A stretch of DNA of 64,000 nucleotides from Kitasatospora viridis (lineage in GTDB: Bacteria; Actinomycetota; Actinomycetes; Streptomycetales; Streptomycetaceae): positions 3,991,501 to 4,055,500 of the forward strand of contig NZ_VIWT01000001.1 of the NCBI RefSeq assembly GCF_007829815.1. Direction: 5' to 3'. The position numbers were made by a program, and so were the translations under genes. The notes below the pieces were generated by a model, which was not told the origin of the DNA, searched no databases, and saw nothing but the letters and a program-made list of their open reading frames with translations. This document shows, one piece after another, positions 19,671 through 27,790 of the stretch. How positions within the stretch are numbered: the first letter of the stretch is position 1; each line of letters begins with the position of its first letter.

Positions 19671-20159
19671 ATGGCCGGTGCTATGGCAAAGGAAACGGGA
19701 CAGAAGCTGATCGCGCAGAACAAGCGGGCGCGACACGAGTACACCATCCTCGACACCTACGAGTGCGGAATGGTGCTCACCGGCACCGAGGTGAAGTCGC
19801 TGCGCGAGGGCCGGGCCAACCTGGTCGACGGGTACGCCTACACCCAGGGCGGCGAGGTGTGGATCGACAATGTCTTCATCCCGGAGTACTTCCAGGGGAC
19901 GTGGACCAACCACTCGGCGCGGCGCAAGCGCAAGCTGCTGCTGCACAAGCTGGAGATCCGCAAGCTGGAGGCGAAGACCAAGGACGCCGGCCACACCCTG
20001 GTGCCGCTGTCGCTGTACTTCAAGGACGGCCGGGTCAAGCTGGAGCTGGCCCTCGCGGTCGGCAAGAAGCTGTACGACAAGCGCCAGACCCTGCGCGAGA
20101 AGCAGGACACCCGGGAGACCGCCCGCGCGGTCGCCGCCGCGCGCCGCCGGCAGGGCTGA
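19671..20159 (+). CDS. smpB: SsrA-binding protein SmpB
   Basis: This protein of about 160 aa binds tmRNA and delivers it to stalled ribosomes. The OB-fold core is complete, with YECGMVLTGTEVKSLREGRANLVDGYA and the basic C-terminal tail ending VAAARRRQG that mimics mRNA. Most homologues begin MAKETG, which would be ATG 19683. The upstream ATG 19671 has a better spaced GAGG (19660-19663), so either start, or leaderless initiation, is possible. Its partner RNA ssrA lies 1.5 kb downstream on the same strand, with one hydrolase gene between them. Confidence 0.95.
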   Translation: MAGAMAKETGQKLIAQNKRARHEYTILDTYECGMVLTGTEVKSLREGRANLVDGYAYTQGGEVWIDNVFIPEYFQGTWTNHSARRKRKLLLHKLEIRKLEAKTKDAGHTLVPLSLYFKDGRVKLELALAVGKKLYDKRQTLREKQDTRETARAVAAARRRQG

Positions 20160-20275
20160 CGGGTCGTCGGGCCGGCCCCGTCGGGCCGGTCCTCTGTACC
20201 AGGTTCGTCCCAGGACCGTCCGCCGACCGGGGGAACCGGGGCCGCGCTCATTTACGCTCAGTAGCATCGCGGCCC

Positions 20276-21601
20276 ATGAACGTCTCGTTGTTGGACGGCT
20301 GGTTCCCGTGGACCGTGCAGCTGGCGGCCGCCGCCGCGCTGCTCGGTGCGATCGGGTGGCGGGACCGTCGCTGGCGGCTGCGCCGCGGCCCGATCGCGCT
20401 CGCCGCGGCGGTCGCGGCCACCGCCCTCCTCTGGTTGCTGGCCCGCACGGTCGGCGGGCTCACCGACCCGGTGCCCTTCGCGCTCTGGTGCTGGCTCGGC
20501 GCGGCCGTGACCGCGTTCGCCGTGCTGGCCGCCGGCTGGCGCGGCGCGCGGTGGTGGCGCCGGGTGCTGGCACCGGTGGCGGCGCTGCTCGCGTTGGTCG
20601 CGGGGGCCAACGCGCTGAACGCCTTCACCGGCTACTTCCCGACCCTGGACGACGCGATCGGCGAGCTGTCCGGCTCCCCGCTGCCCGAGCAGGTGAGCCT
20701 GGACCAGCTGTCCTCGCTGACCGGGAGGACCACCACCGGGCGGATCGTCCAGGTGGACATACCCGACACCGCCAGCGGCTTCGCGCACCGCTCCGAGCTG
20801 GTCTACCTGCCGCCGGCCTGGTTCCGCAGCAAGACCCGGCCCAAGCTGCCGGTGCTGGAGATGATCGGCGGCGAGTTCGCCGCGCCGGACAACTGGGTGC
20901 GGGCCGGCGACGCGGTGCAGACCGCCGACGCCTTCGCGGCCGGTCACGGCGGTTTCGCCCCGGTGATGGTCTTCACGGACGCCACCGGCGGCTTCAAGGT
21001 GGACACCGAGTGCGTGAACGGCCCGGCCGGGCAGGCCGAGGACCACCTGGTGAAGGACGTCCCGCCGTACATCGAGAAGACCTTCGGGACCGCCACCGAC
21101 CCGCGCAAGTGGGGCGTGGTCGGCTGGTCGATGGGCGGAACCTGCGCGGTGGACCTGACGGTGGAGCACCCCGGCGTGTTCACCCACTTCGAGGACATCT
21201 CCGGCGACCTCGGCCCCAACACCGGCGACAAGCAGCAGACCATCGCCAAGCTGTACGGCGGCGACGCGGCCGCCTGGGCCGCGCACGACCCGATGACCGT
21301 GCTGGCCCACCACCCCAAGTACAAGGACGGCGTCTCCGGCTGGTTCGAGAGCGGCGACCAGGAGACCGCCCACGTGACCCAGCAGAAGGAGCTGGGCGCG
21401 GCGGCCCGCAAGGACGGGATCCGCACCGAGGTGCTGGTGGAGCCGGGCCGGCACGTCTGGCAGTTCGCCTCCGGGGCCTTCGCCCAGGCCCTGCCCTGGC
21501 TGGCCCAGCAGCTCGGCACCCCGGGCCCGCACCAGGGCCAGCCCTCGGCCCCGCAGCCGGGCCGCCCCTCGGCCCCGCCCCCCGCCACCCCCAAGGCGTA
21601 A
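20276..21601 (+). CDS. Membrane-anchored alpha/beta hydrolase (esterase family)
   Basis: This 441-aa protein has three to four N-terminal hydrophobic helices (about 10-130) and an outer alpha/beta-hydrolase domain of the esterase D/mycolyltransferase kind. The nucleophile is Ser285 in GWSMGGTCAVDL and the probable catalytic His393 lies in GRHVWQF. A Pro-rich tail ends the protein. It is a clear paralogue of the hydrolase at 44659-45972, sharing domain order and the text around the serine (GGTCAV). That paralogue sits in an operon with MprF-like proteins, so a lipid or envelope ester is a reasonable substrate; this is inference. It lies between smpB and ssrA. Confidence 0.82.
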   Translation: MNVSLLDGWFPWTVQLAAAAALLGAIGWRDRRWRLRRGPIALAAAVAATALLWLLARTVGGLTDPVPFALWCWLGAAVTAFAVLAAGWRGARWWRRVLAPVAALLALVAGANALNAFTGYFPTLDDAIGELSGSPLPEQVSLDQLSSLTGRTTTGRIVQVDIPDTASGFAHRSELVYLPPAWFRSKTRPKLPVLEMIGGEFAAPDNWVRAGDAVQTADAFAAGHGGFAPVMVFTDATGGFKVDTECVNGPAGQAEDHLVKDVPPYIEKTFGTATDPRKWGVVGWSMGGTCAVDLTVEHPGVFTHFEDISGDLGPNTGDKQQTIAKLYGGDAAAWAAHDPMTVLAHHPKYKDGVSGWFESGDQETAHVTQQKELGAAARKDGIRTEVLVEPGRHVWQFASGAFAQALPWLAQQLGTPGPHQGQPSAPQPGRPSAPPPATPKA

Positions 21602-21605
21602 CCCG

Positions 21606-21635
21606 CTGGACCGCCCCCGGCGGTCCGCGTACCAT
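21606..21635 (+). promoter_or_regulatory. Candidate ssrA promoter
   Basis: CTGGAC (21606-21611) and TACCAT (21630-21635) are 18 bases apart and would start a precursor about 48 bases before the mature tmRNA 5' end. A small 8-bp hairpin overlaps it (21608-21626) and might end the hydrolase message. Confidence 0.35.
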
Positions 21636-21683
21636 GGTCCCAGCACCACCGGTCCTGACCGGCGCTGTTTCTCAACACAACAT

Positions 21684-22056
21684 GGGGATGATCGGTTTCG
21701 ACAGGGGACGTCGAAACAGGAGAAGCGAGCCGAGGAACGCGGCAATGATCTCGTTAACCATCTGTCGCAAAAAAATAATCGCCAATACTAAGCGCGAGAC
21801 CTTCGCGCTCGCTGCCTGAGCAGCGAGTAGCCAAGGAGTCAGACCGTGGGAGTTCCCGACCCGGATCCTGGCTTAATCTAGGGAACTGAACCGTCCGCCC
21901 CGGTTACGGGGGCGGCTGGGAAACCAAACAGTAACTGGGCCTGTTGGTGGCTTGTCCGTGTGACCGCCAGGGCCGAGAAAAGCACAGCGGACTGCGCTCG
22001 GAGAAGTCCTGAATCCACTCCACTGGACCCGGGTTCGATTCCCGGCATCTCCACCA
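21684..22056 (+). ncRNA. ssrA: Transfer-messenger RNA (tmRNA)
   Basis: This 373-nt RNA rescues stalled ribosomes. The 5' end GGGGATG pairs with CATCTCC at 22046-22052, with one G-T pair, to form the acceptor stem, followed by A and an encoded CCA (22054-22056). The T-arm GGGTTCGATTCCC is intact. The tag frame begins with the resume codon GCC at 21781 and reads ANTKRETFALAA, then stops at 21817-21819. The tag ends in the ALAA degron seen by ClpXP/ClpAP. SmpB is encoded upstream. As I recall, tags of other Streptomyces are longer (about 16 residues), so this one appears shortened in the middle. Confidence 0.97.
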
Positions 22057-22070
22057 TCCCATGTGCATGC

Positions 22071-22098
22071 GGGCCGCCTTCCAACCGGAGGGCGGCCT
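22071..22098 (+). terminator. Hairpin terminator after ssrA
   Basis: Arms GGCCGCCTTCC (22072-22082) and GGAGGGCGGCC (22087-22097), loop AACC, with one G-T pair. TTCGTGTTT follows, which fits an intrinsic terminator 15 bases after the tmRNA CCA end. Confidence 0.75.
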
Positions 22099-22202
22099 TC
22101 GTGTTTCCGGCCGCGTGCCGTAGGATCTTCTGTCCGCCGACTTCGGACGGCGGCGCCGCCAACCGGCCAGAATCCATCGCACGACGTAGTTCAGGGGCAC
22201 CC

Positions 22203-24554
22203 TTGGGAGCGCACGGCAGACCGCACGCAGCCGACACCAGCACCGCCGATCCCGCAGCAGCCGCAGAGGGCCTGCGGGAGCGCGAGATCGCCGGCGAGCA
22301 GCGGCACCTCGACACCGTCTACCGGCGGCTGGAGGAGAAGCTGGCCGAGGCCGAGTACGTCCTGGAGGACGCCGCCAAGCGGGTCCAGGTCGGTACACCT
22401 GGCGCGCTCGCCGAGCGCGACGCCCAGGTCTACCGGGCCGGCGCCCACCTGAACCGGCTGAACAACGAGTTCGAGGACTTCCTCTTCGGGCGGATCGACC
22501 TGCAACAGGCCGACGCGCCGGAGGAGCACGGCATCCCGTCCTTCACCCCGCTCGACCCGGCGGACCCGAACGTGGCGCAGAGCCTGCACATCGGCCGGCT
22601 CGGGGTGCTGGACGCCGAGTTCGGCCCGCTGGTGATCGACTGGCGGGCGCCCGCCGCCGCGCCGTTCTACCGGGCCACCCCGCTGGAGCCGGGCCGGGTG
22701 CTGCGCCGCCGGGTGATCCGCTCCAAGGGCCGCCGGGTGATCGGCGTCGAGGACGACCTGCTCCGCCCCGACCTGGCCCCGGTGCTGGACGGCGAGGAGC
22801 TGGCGGTGATCGGCGACGGCGCGCTGATGGCCTCGCTCGGCCGGGCCCGCAGCCACAGCATGCGGGACATCGTCTCCTCGATCCAGAAGGAGCAGGACGA
22901 GGTGATCCGGGCGCCCGCCGCCGGCGCGACCCTGGTCACCGGCGGCCCCGGCACCGGGAAGACCGCAGTCGCGCTGCACCGGGCCGCCTTCCTGCTCTAC
23001 CAGGACCGCCGGCGGTACGCGGGCGGGATCCTGGTGGTCAGCCCGACCCCGCTGCTGGTCTCCTACACCGAGGGCGTGCTGCCCTCGCTCGGCGAGGAGG
23101 GCCAGGTGGCGATCCGCGCGGTCGGCAGCCTGGTGGACGGGATCGAGGCGGACCGCTACGACGCGCCCGAGGTCTCCCGGATCAAGGGCTCGGCCCGGAT
23201 GGTCCAGCTGCTGCGCCGGGCCGCCCGGGGGTCCGTCGAGCTGGGCGCGCCGACCGAGCTGAAGGTGGTGGCCCGGGGCGAGGTGCTGCGGCTGGACGCG
23301 GCCCGGCTGCGGGTCGTGCGGGGCAACGTGGTGGGCGGCGGCGGGACCCCGCTCAACCTGCTGCGCCCGCGGGCCCGCCGGCTGCTGCTGGACGCGCTCT
23401 GGTCCGAGGCGGTGCGCGACCTGCCCAAGCCCACCGACCACTACGGCCGGGAACAGCGCCAGGAGGAGAAGGAGGCGTTCGACGAGTACGTCTCGGACGA
23501 GCAGCCGTTCCAGGACTTCCTGCAGGCCTGGTGGCCGGTGCTGACCCCGCGTCAGGTGCTGGCCTCGCTCCGCAGCGCCAAGCACACCAACCGGATCGCC
23601 CGGCGCACCGTCACGCCCGAGGAGGCCCGGCTGCTGGCCGCCTCCTGGCGGCACCTGGACGACCGCGGCGAGGGCGGGCTCTCGGCGCACGACGTGGCGC
23701 TGCTGGACGAGCTGCAGCAGCTGCTCGGCGAGCCGGCCCGGCCGAGGGTCCGCGAGGTGGACGCGATGGACCTGCTGACCGGCCTGGACGAGGTGACCAC
23801 CTTCGCCGACCGGACCTCGCGCACGCGCATGGGGGTCCCCCCGGCCGGAGGCTGGGGGAGGCTCCCGGTGGAGCGCACCGAGTACGCGCACGTGATCGTG
23901 GACGAGGCGCAGGACCTCACCCCGATGCAGTGGCGGATGATCGGCCGGCGCAGCCGCTCGGCCACCTGGACCATCGTCGGCGACCCGGCGCAGAGCTCCT
24001 GGCCGTTCCCGCGGGAGGCCCAGGAGGCGCTGGACGAGGTGCTCGGCGGAAAGCCGCGCCGGCGCCACACGCTGACCGTGAACTACCGCAACCCGGCGGA
24101 GATCGCCGACGTGGCGGCCAAGGTGCTGGCGCTCGCCGCGCCCGGCACGCCCTCGCCGCGCGCCGTGCGCTCGACCGGAACGGTGCCGAGGTTCGCCGCG
24201 GTGGCCGACCCGGCGCCGGCCGCCTTCGCGGCGGCGGCCCGGGCCGAGCTGGTCCGGCTGCTGGCCGAGGTCGAGGGCACGGTGGCCGTGGTGGTGCCGA
24301 TGGACCGGCGGGCCGAGGCGGCCGAGTGGGTGGCCGGGCTGGGCGCCCGGGCGGTGGCGCTGGGCAGCCTGGAGGCCAAGGGCCTGGAGTACGACGCCAC
24401 GGTGGTGGCCGACCCGACCGGCATCGCGGGGGAGTCGGAGGCCGGGCTGCGAGTGCTCTACGTCGCGCTGACCCGGGCCACCCAGCGGCTCACCGTGCTC
24501 TCCGGGCCGGACGACCTGCCCGACACCGCGGGCGTGCCGGCGCTGCTGCGCTGA
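22203..24554 (+). CDS. helD: HelD-type UvrD-like ATPase (RNA polymerase recycling factor)
   Basis: This 783-aa SF1 helicase-like ATPase of the actinobacterial HelD class removes stalled RNA polymerase from DNA. An N-terminal coiled-coil arm (about 20-75) penetrates polymerase in known HelD structures. Walker A is GGPGTGKTA (Lys253), and Walker B is VIVDEAQD (Asp567-Glu568). TVNYRNPAEI and VALTRATQRL supply later helicase motifs. The start is TTG 22203 with AGGGG (22193-22197) five bases before; earlier in-frame codons run into the tmRNA. A 28-bp GC palindrome is inserted in frame at about residues 543-553, just before Walker B. Confidence 0.87.
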   Translation: MGAHGRPHAADTSTADPAAAAEGLREREIAGEQRHLDTVYRRLEEKLAEAEYVLEDAAKRVQVGTPGALAERDAQVYRAGAHLNRLNNEFEDFLFGRIDLQQADAPEEHGIPSFTPLDPADPNVAQSLHIGRLGVLDAEFGPLVIDWRAPAAAPFYRATPLEPGRVLRRRVIRSKGRRVIGVEDDLLRPDLAPVLDGEELAVIGDGALMASLGRARSHSMRDIVSSIQKEQDEVIRAPAAGATLVTGGPGTGKTAVALHRAAFLLYQDRRRYAGGILVVSPTPLLVSYTEGVLPSLGEEGQVAIRAVGSLVDGIEADRYDAPEVSRIKGSARMVQLLRRAARGSVELGAPTELKVVARGEVLRLDAARLRVVRGNVVGGGGTPLNLLRPRARRLLLDALWSEAVRDLPKPTDHYGREQRQEEKEAFDEYVSDEQPFQDFLQAWWPVLTPRQVLASLRSAKHTNRIARRTVTPEEARLLAASWRHLDDRGEGGLSAHDVALLDELQQLLGEPARPRVREVDAMDLLTGLDEVTTFADRTSRTRMGVPPAGGWGRLPVERTEYAHVIVDEAQDLTPMQWRMIGRRSRSATWTIVGDPAQSSWPFPREAQEALDEVLGGKPRRRHTLTVNYRNPAEIADVAAKVLALAAPGTPSPRAVRSTGTVPRFAAVADPAPAAFAAAARAELVRLLAEVEGTVAVVVPMDRRAEAAEWVAGLGARAVALGSLEAKGLEYDATVVADPTGIAGESEAGLRVLYVALTRATQRLTVLSGPDDLPDTAGVPALLR
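23831..23858. repeat. REP-like palindrome inside the helD coding region
   Basis: GGGGGTCCCCC is followed by CCCCCGGCC-GGA-GGCTGGGGG (arms 23838-23846 and 23850-23858, one G-T pair). It encodes an out-of-character MGVPPAGGWGR stretch. Elements of this GGGGGTCCCCCC...GGGGGA form recur across Streptomyces genomes as I remember them, usually between genes. Confidence 0.5.
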
Positions 24555-24555
24555 G

Positions 24556-24595
24556 TCCTGACGCCGGGTCGGCTCTCCCCGACCCGGCGTCAGGA
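24556..24595 (+). terminator. First of two tandem hairpins after helD
   Basis: A perfect 17-bp inverted repeat begins two bases after the helD stop (arms TCCTGACGCCGGGTCGG 24556-24572 and its complement 24579-24595, loop CTCTCC). No long T-run follows. Confidence 0.75.
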
Positions 24596-24610
24596 ACCGA
24601 CCGTGCGTCA

Positions 24611-24649
24611 ACGACTGTGGCCCCCACCGGAGGTGGGGGCCACAGTCGT
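24611..24649. terminator. Second tandem hairpin after helD
   Basis: An 18-bp inverted repeat (24611-24628 and 24632-24649, loop GGA) lies 15 bases after the first hairpin. The two arms contain GGCCCCCACC and its complement. Two such structures in series would insulate helD from the malic enzyme gene. The remaining 24650-24899 has no gene I can support. Confidence 0.75.
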
Positions 24650-24899
24650 ACGTTGGTGACACCGACCCGCCATGCTCGCCTCGCGGCAAGTGGTCGCTCG
24701 AAGCGACTAAGGTTGGGCCCGGGGGCTTGGATCGAGCCGGTGTCTCGTCCAATGTAACCCATCGGCCCCGTGAGGCAATCCCCGGTGCCGGATTCGGTCC
24801 CGGCGGCGCGCCGGGAGCGCCGCGACTCCTGTTGTCGAGTCCGTGCAATCAATGAACGATATTTCTGGCTTACCCCTGGTCGGTGCGACGATCGAGGCC

Positions 24900-24937
24900 T
24901 AGGATGCGCGAGGCGACAGCTTCAACAAGTTGTTGAA
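24900..24937 (+). promoter_or_regulatory. Promoter -10 and inverted repeat ahead of the malic enzyme gene
   Basis: TAGGAT at 24900-24905 is a good -10, but the -35 (about 24877-24882) is weak. Just downstream, around +10, lies the dyad TTCAACA-AGT-TGTTGAA (24921-24937). A further TTGAACA half-site follows at 24949-24955. This is a typical place for a repressor to block transcription. Confidence 0.4.
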
Positions 24938-24971
24938 TCAAGCGTGGTTGAACACAGGAAGAAGGACGTCG

Positions 24972-26447
24972 ATGGCGACGGTGCCCAGTGTCTCCAACTC
25001 GATCACGGTTCGGCTGGAGGTCCCGGCCAGCGGTGGCGCGGTCAGCAACATCACGACCGCCGTGGAGTCCTCCGGCGGCTCGGTGACCGGCCTCGACGTG
25101 ACGGCCTCCGGCCTTGAGTCGCTGCGGATCGACGTCACCGTGGCGGCCGCCTCGGTGGCGCACGGCGAGGAGATCGTCGAGAAGCTGCGCGCCATCGACG
25201 GCGTGACCATCGGCAAGGTCTCCGACCGGACCTTCCTGATGCACCTCGGCGGCAAGATCGAGATGTCCTCGAAGCTGCCGATCCGCAACCGTGACGACCT
25301 GAGCATGATCTACACCCCGGGTGTCGCCCGGGTCTGCATGGCGATCGCGGAGAACCCCGAGGACGCCCGCCGGCTCACCATCAAGCGCAACAGCGTCGCC
25401 GTGGTCACCGACGGCTCGGCGGTGCTCGGCCTGGGCAACATCGGCCCGCAGGCCGCGCTGCCCGTGATGGAGGGCAAGGCGGCGCTGTTCAAGCGGTTCG
25501 CCGGGATCGACGCCTGGCCGATCTGCCTGGACACCCAGGACGCCGACGAGATCGTCGCGATCGTCAAGGCGATCGCCCCGGGCTTCGCCGGGATCAACCT
25601 GGAGGACATCTCCGCGCCGCGCTGCTTCGAGATCGAGGCCCGGCTGCGCGAGGCCCTGGACATCCCGGTCTTCCACGACGACCAGCACGGCACCGCGATC
25701 GTGGTGCTGGCGGCGCTGACCAACGCGCTGCGGGTGGTCGGCAAGGAGATCGGCGACATCCGGGTGGTGATGTCCGGGGCCGGCGCGGCCGGCACCGCGA
25801 TCCTCAAGCTGCTGCTGGCGGCCGGCGTGGAGCACGCCACGGTGGCCGACGTGCACGGCGTGGTCCACCGGGACCGCGAGGACCTCAACGACTCGCTGCG
25901 CTGGATCGCCGAGCACACCAACCGCTCGGGCCGCACCGGCTCCCTGAAGGAGGCGGTGGCCGGCGCCGACGTCTTCATCGGCGTCTCCGCCCCGAACGTG
26001 CTGGACGGCGACGACATCGCCTCGATGGCCGACAACGCGATCGTCTTCGCGCTGGCCAACCCGGACCCCGAGGTGGACCCGGCGGTGGCCCGGCAGACCG
26101 CCGCGGTGGTCGCCACCGGCCGCAGCGACTTCCCGAACCAGATCAACAACGTGCTGGTCTTCCCGGGTGTCTTCCGCGGCCTGCTGGACGCGCAGAGCCG
26201 CACGGTGAACACCGAGATGATGATCGCCGCCGCCCGGGCGCTGGCCACCACGGTCACCGACGAGCAGCTGAACGCGAACTACATCATCCCGAGCGTCTTC
26301 CACCCGGACGTGGCGAAGACCGTCGCCGCGGCGGTCCGGGAGGCCGCGCTGGCGGCCGGCGGGGGCGGCGAGACCGCGCCCTCGCGGCCGACCCCGGGCA
26401 TCGTGGGGACGCTGGACACCGCGGCTTTCCCGGTCGTCAAGCTGTAG
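24972..26447 (+). CDS. NAD-dependent malic enzyme with N-terminal ACT domain
   Basis: This 491-aa enzyme converts malate to pyruvate and CO2, linking the TCA cycle to gluconeogenesis and storage metabolism. An ACT regulatory domain at about 12-85 (SITVRLEVPASGGAVSNI) precedes the catalytic part, suggesting control by an amino acid or other small ligand. Tyr114 in MIYTPGVARVC and Lys169 in MEGKAALFK are the catalytic pair. FHDDQHGTA binds the metal, and GAGAAGTA is the NAD-binding loop. The ATG has GAAGGA about six bases upstream. It is followed by two hairpins in series. Confidence 0.92.
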   Translation: MATVPSVSNSITVRLEVPASGGAVSNITTAVESSGGSVTGLDVTASGLESLRIDVTVAAASVAHGEEIVEKLRAIDGVTIGKVSDRTFLMHLGGKIEMSSKLPIRNRDDLSMIYTPGVARVCMAIAENPEDARRLTIKRNSVAVVTDGSAVLGLGNIGPQAALPVMEGKAALFKRFAGIDAWPICLDTQDADEIVAIVKAIAPGFAGINLEDISAPRCFEIEARLREALDIPVFHDDQHGTAIVVLAALTNALRVVGKEIGDIRVVMSGAGAAGTAILKLLLAAGVEHATVADVHGVVHRDREDLNDSLRWIAEHTNRSGRTGSLKEAVAGADVFIGVSAPNVLDGDDIASMADNAIVFALANPDPEVDPAVARQTAAVVATGRSDFPNQINNVLVFPGVFRGLLDAQSRTVNTEMMIAAARALATTVTDEQLNANYIIPSVFHPDVAKTVAAAVREAALAAGGGGETAPSRPTPGIVGTLDTAAFPVVKL

Positions 26448-26460
26448 TACAACCTGCCCC

Positions 26461-26504
26461 CGGGGGTGGTATCCGGTCGATCAGCTGGCCGAATACCGCC
26501 CCCG
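26461..26504 (+). terminator. First hairpin after the malic enzyme gene
   Basis: Arms CGGGGGTGGTAT (26461-26472) and ATACCGCCCCCG (26493-26504) form a 12-bp stem with one G-T pair around a 20-base loop. Confidence 0.5.
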
Positions 26505-26516
26505 TTGTCGACCGCG

Positions 26517-26551
26517 ACGCCCCAGCCCTTGCGACACAAGGGCTGGGGCGT
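26517..26551. terminator. Second hairpin after the malic enzyme gene
   Basis: A perfect 15-bp stem (ACGCCCCAGCCCTTG 26517-26531 and its complement 26537-26551, loop CGACA) is followed by GTTTGGG. This is the stronger of the two. Confidence 0.8.
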
Positions 26552-26952
26552 GTTTGGGCTTGTCCGTGTCAGGGCGTACCGTAGCCCTGCACGGGGCAGG
26601 CGTGTCCGACAAGTACGGAACGTCCCCCGATGACTCGGCGAGTCGCACCGACCGCCGCCCGCGTCGGTCCGCCGGCGCCGACGGAGCGTCACAGCTGCGT
26701 GGGGAGGGCGCCGTTAGGGGTGGACGGCCGAGGCCCGATTGGCTTTCTCAGGGCCGGTAAGGGCAGGATTCGTCTCCAGGCAGGCACGTGGCAGGACTGA
26801 CACGATGCGCGGCCCGGGGCACGAGGCCGGGCCCCTACCACCAGCCGCCTGAACGAGCACGGTGCGCGGACCAGCGGCCCAGCCGGGTGGCCCCCGGAGG
26901 GACGACCGATGGGGCCCCCGCGCACCGCAACGAACAGACCACAGGAGTACAC
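26552..26952 (+). promoter_or_regulatory. Upstream region of the HU gene
   Basis: No gene is supported in these 400 bases. A perfect dyad GACTCG-G-CGAGTC lies at 26632-26644, and the words CTTGTCC and GTCCGACAAG flank 26560-26613. I could not pick a convincing -35/-10 pair. A highly expressed gene such as hup should have its promoter here. Confidence 0.35.
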
Positions 26953-27234
26953 ATGAACCGCAGTGAGCTGGTGGCCGCTCTGGCCGACCGCGCCGAGGTG
27001 ACCCGCAAGGACGCCGACGCCGTTCTGGCGGCCTTCGCCGAGGTCGTCGGCGAGGTTGTGGCCAAGGGTGACGAGAAGGTCACCATCCCCGGTTTCCTGA
27101 CCTTCGAGCGCACCCACCGCGCGGCCCGCACCGCCCGCAACCCGCAGACCGGTGAGCCGATCCAGATCGCGGCCGGCTACAGCGCCAAGGTGAGCGCCGG
27201 CTCCAAGCTCAAGGAAGCCGCCAAGGGCGTCTGA
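26953..27234 (+). CDS. hupA: Nucleoid-associated protein HU
   Basis: This 93-aa HU-family protein bends and compacts DNA as a dimer. The sequence MNRSELVAALADRAEVTRKDADAVLAAFAEVVGEVV forms the helical body. GFLTFERTHRAARTARNPQTGEPI holds the DNA-gripping arm with the conserved Arg-Asn-Pro tip. It ends KEAAKGV without the long basic Lys/Ala tail of the second Streptomyces HU (HupS), so this is the short vegetative form. AGGAG lies seven bases before the ATG. Confidence 0.95.
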   Translation: MNRSELVAALADRAEVTRKDADAVLAAFAEVVGEVVAKGDEKVTIPGFLTFERTHRAARTARNPQTGEPIQIAAGYSAKVSAGSKLKEAAKGV

Positions 27235-27265
27235 ACCGTCCGCTGAGGCTTGCTCGGCGAACGGT

Positions 27266-27302
27266 CGAAGGCGGGTGTCCCCGACGGGGACACCCGCCTT
27301 CG
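27266..27302 (+). terminator. Hairpin terminator after hup
   Basis: An 18-bp perfect stem (27266-27283 and 27285-27302) is built from GAAGGCGGGTGTCCCC and its complement. CGTTCCC follows. Confidence 0.85.
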
Positions 27303-27418
27303 TCGTTCCCGCGCGCCCGCCGGACGAGGCCGGGCCCCCCTAATGGCGGGGGTGCCGGACGGCGATTCATCCTCCCGACGCATCGTCAGCGGGCGGCCGC
27401 GCTGGAAGGCTGCGGGGT

Positions 27419-27790
27419 ATGACGAACCGGACCCAGATCGCGCCGCGACGGCGGCTGCTGAAGGCCGGCGGCCTGGGGGTGGCCGCCGGCGCGGTGGCCG
27501 GACTGATGTACCTGCTGCCCGCCGCTCCGGCCGCCGACGCGGCCGCCCCTGGCTCGCACCCGCGGCCGCCCGCCGCCGGCCGGCCGGCCGCGGGGGGCGT
27601 CCAGCAGGCCGACCAGGACCTGCTGGGAGTGCTGCACTGGCCCGGCGCGGGCGGCTCCGACCACCACCGCGGCCCGGGCGGGCAGCCGGGCGGCGGCCAC
27701 CCAAAAGCACCGGGGCGGCCGCCCGTCCAGCAGATCGCCAACACCCCTGGTGGGACGCCGCCCGGCGGTGCCAGCGCCGCCCGCCCGTGA
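27419..27790 (+). CDS. Small secreted protein with Tat-like signal
   Basis: This is a 123-aa protein of unknown function. It begins MTNRTQIAPRRRLLKAGGLG, a twin-arginine-like start (RRRLLKAG), followed by a hydrophobic core (VAAGAVAGLMYLL) and an Ala-rich cleavage region near residue 40. The remainder is low-complexity, rich in Gly, Pro and His, with no domain I recognise. GGAAGG lies nine bases before the ATG, and codon third positions are nearly all G or C, supporting a real gene. The last bases overlap a further GTG mini-ORF (27787-27834). It is convergent with murA. Confidence 0.5.
   Translation: MTNRTQIAPRRRLLKAGGLGVAAGAVAGLMYLLPAAPAADAAAPGSHPRPPAAGRPAAGGVQQADQDLLGVLHWPGAGGSDHHRGPGGQPGGGHPKAPGRPPVQQIANTPGGTPPGGASAARP

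Noticed and set aside
22071..22202. Rifampicin-associated element upstream of helD
   Set aside because: The known 19-bp GGGGCTTGC...CAAGCCCC pattern is not present between ssrA and helD.
23831..23858. A frameshift or sequencing error in helD
   Set aside because: The frame is open on both sides and helicase motifs continue in the same frame, so the palindrome is an in-frame insertion.
24650..24899. Minus-strand ORF in the gap before the malic enzyme gene
   Set aside because: Arg/Pro-rich translation with no ribosome-binding site and poor third-position bias.
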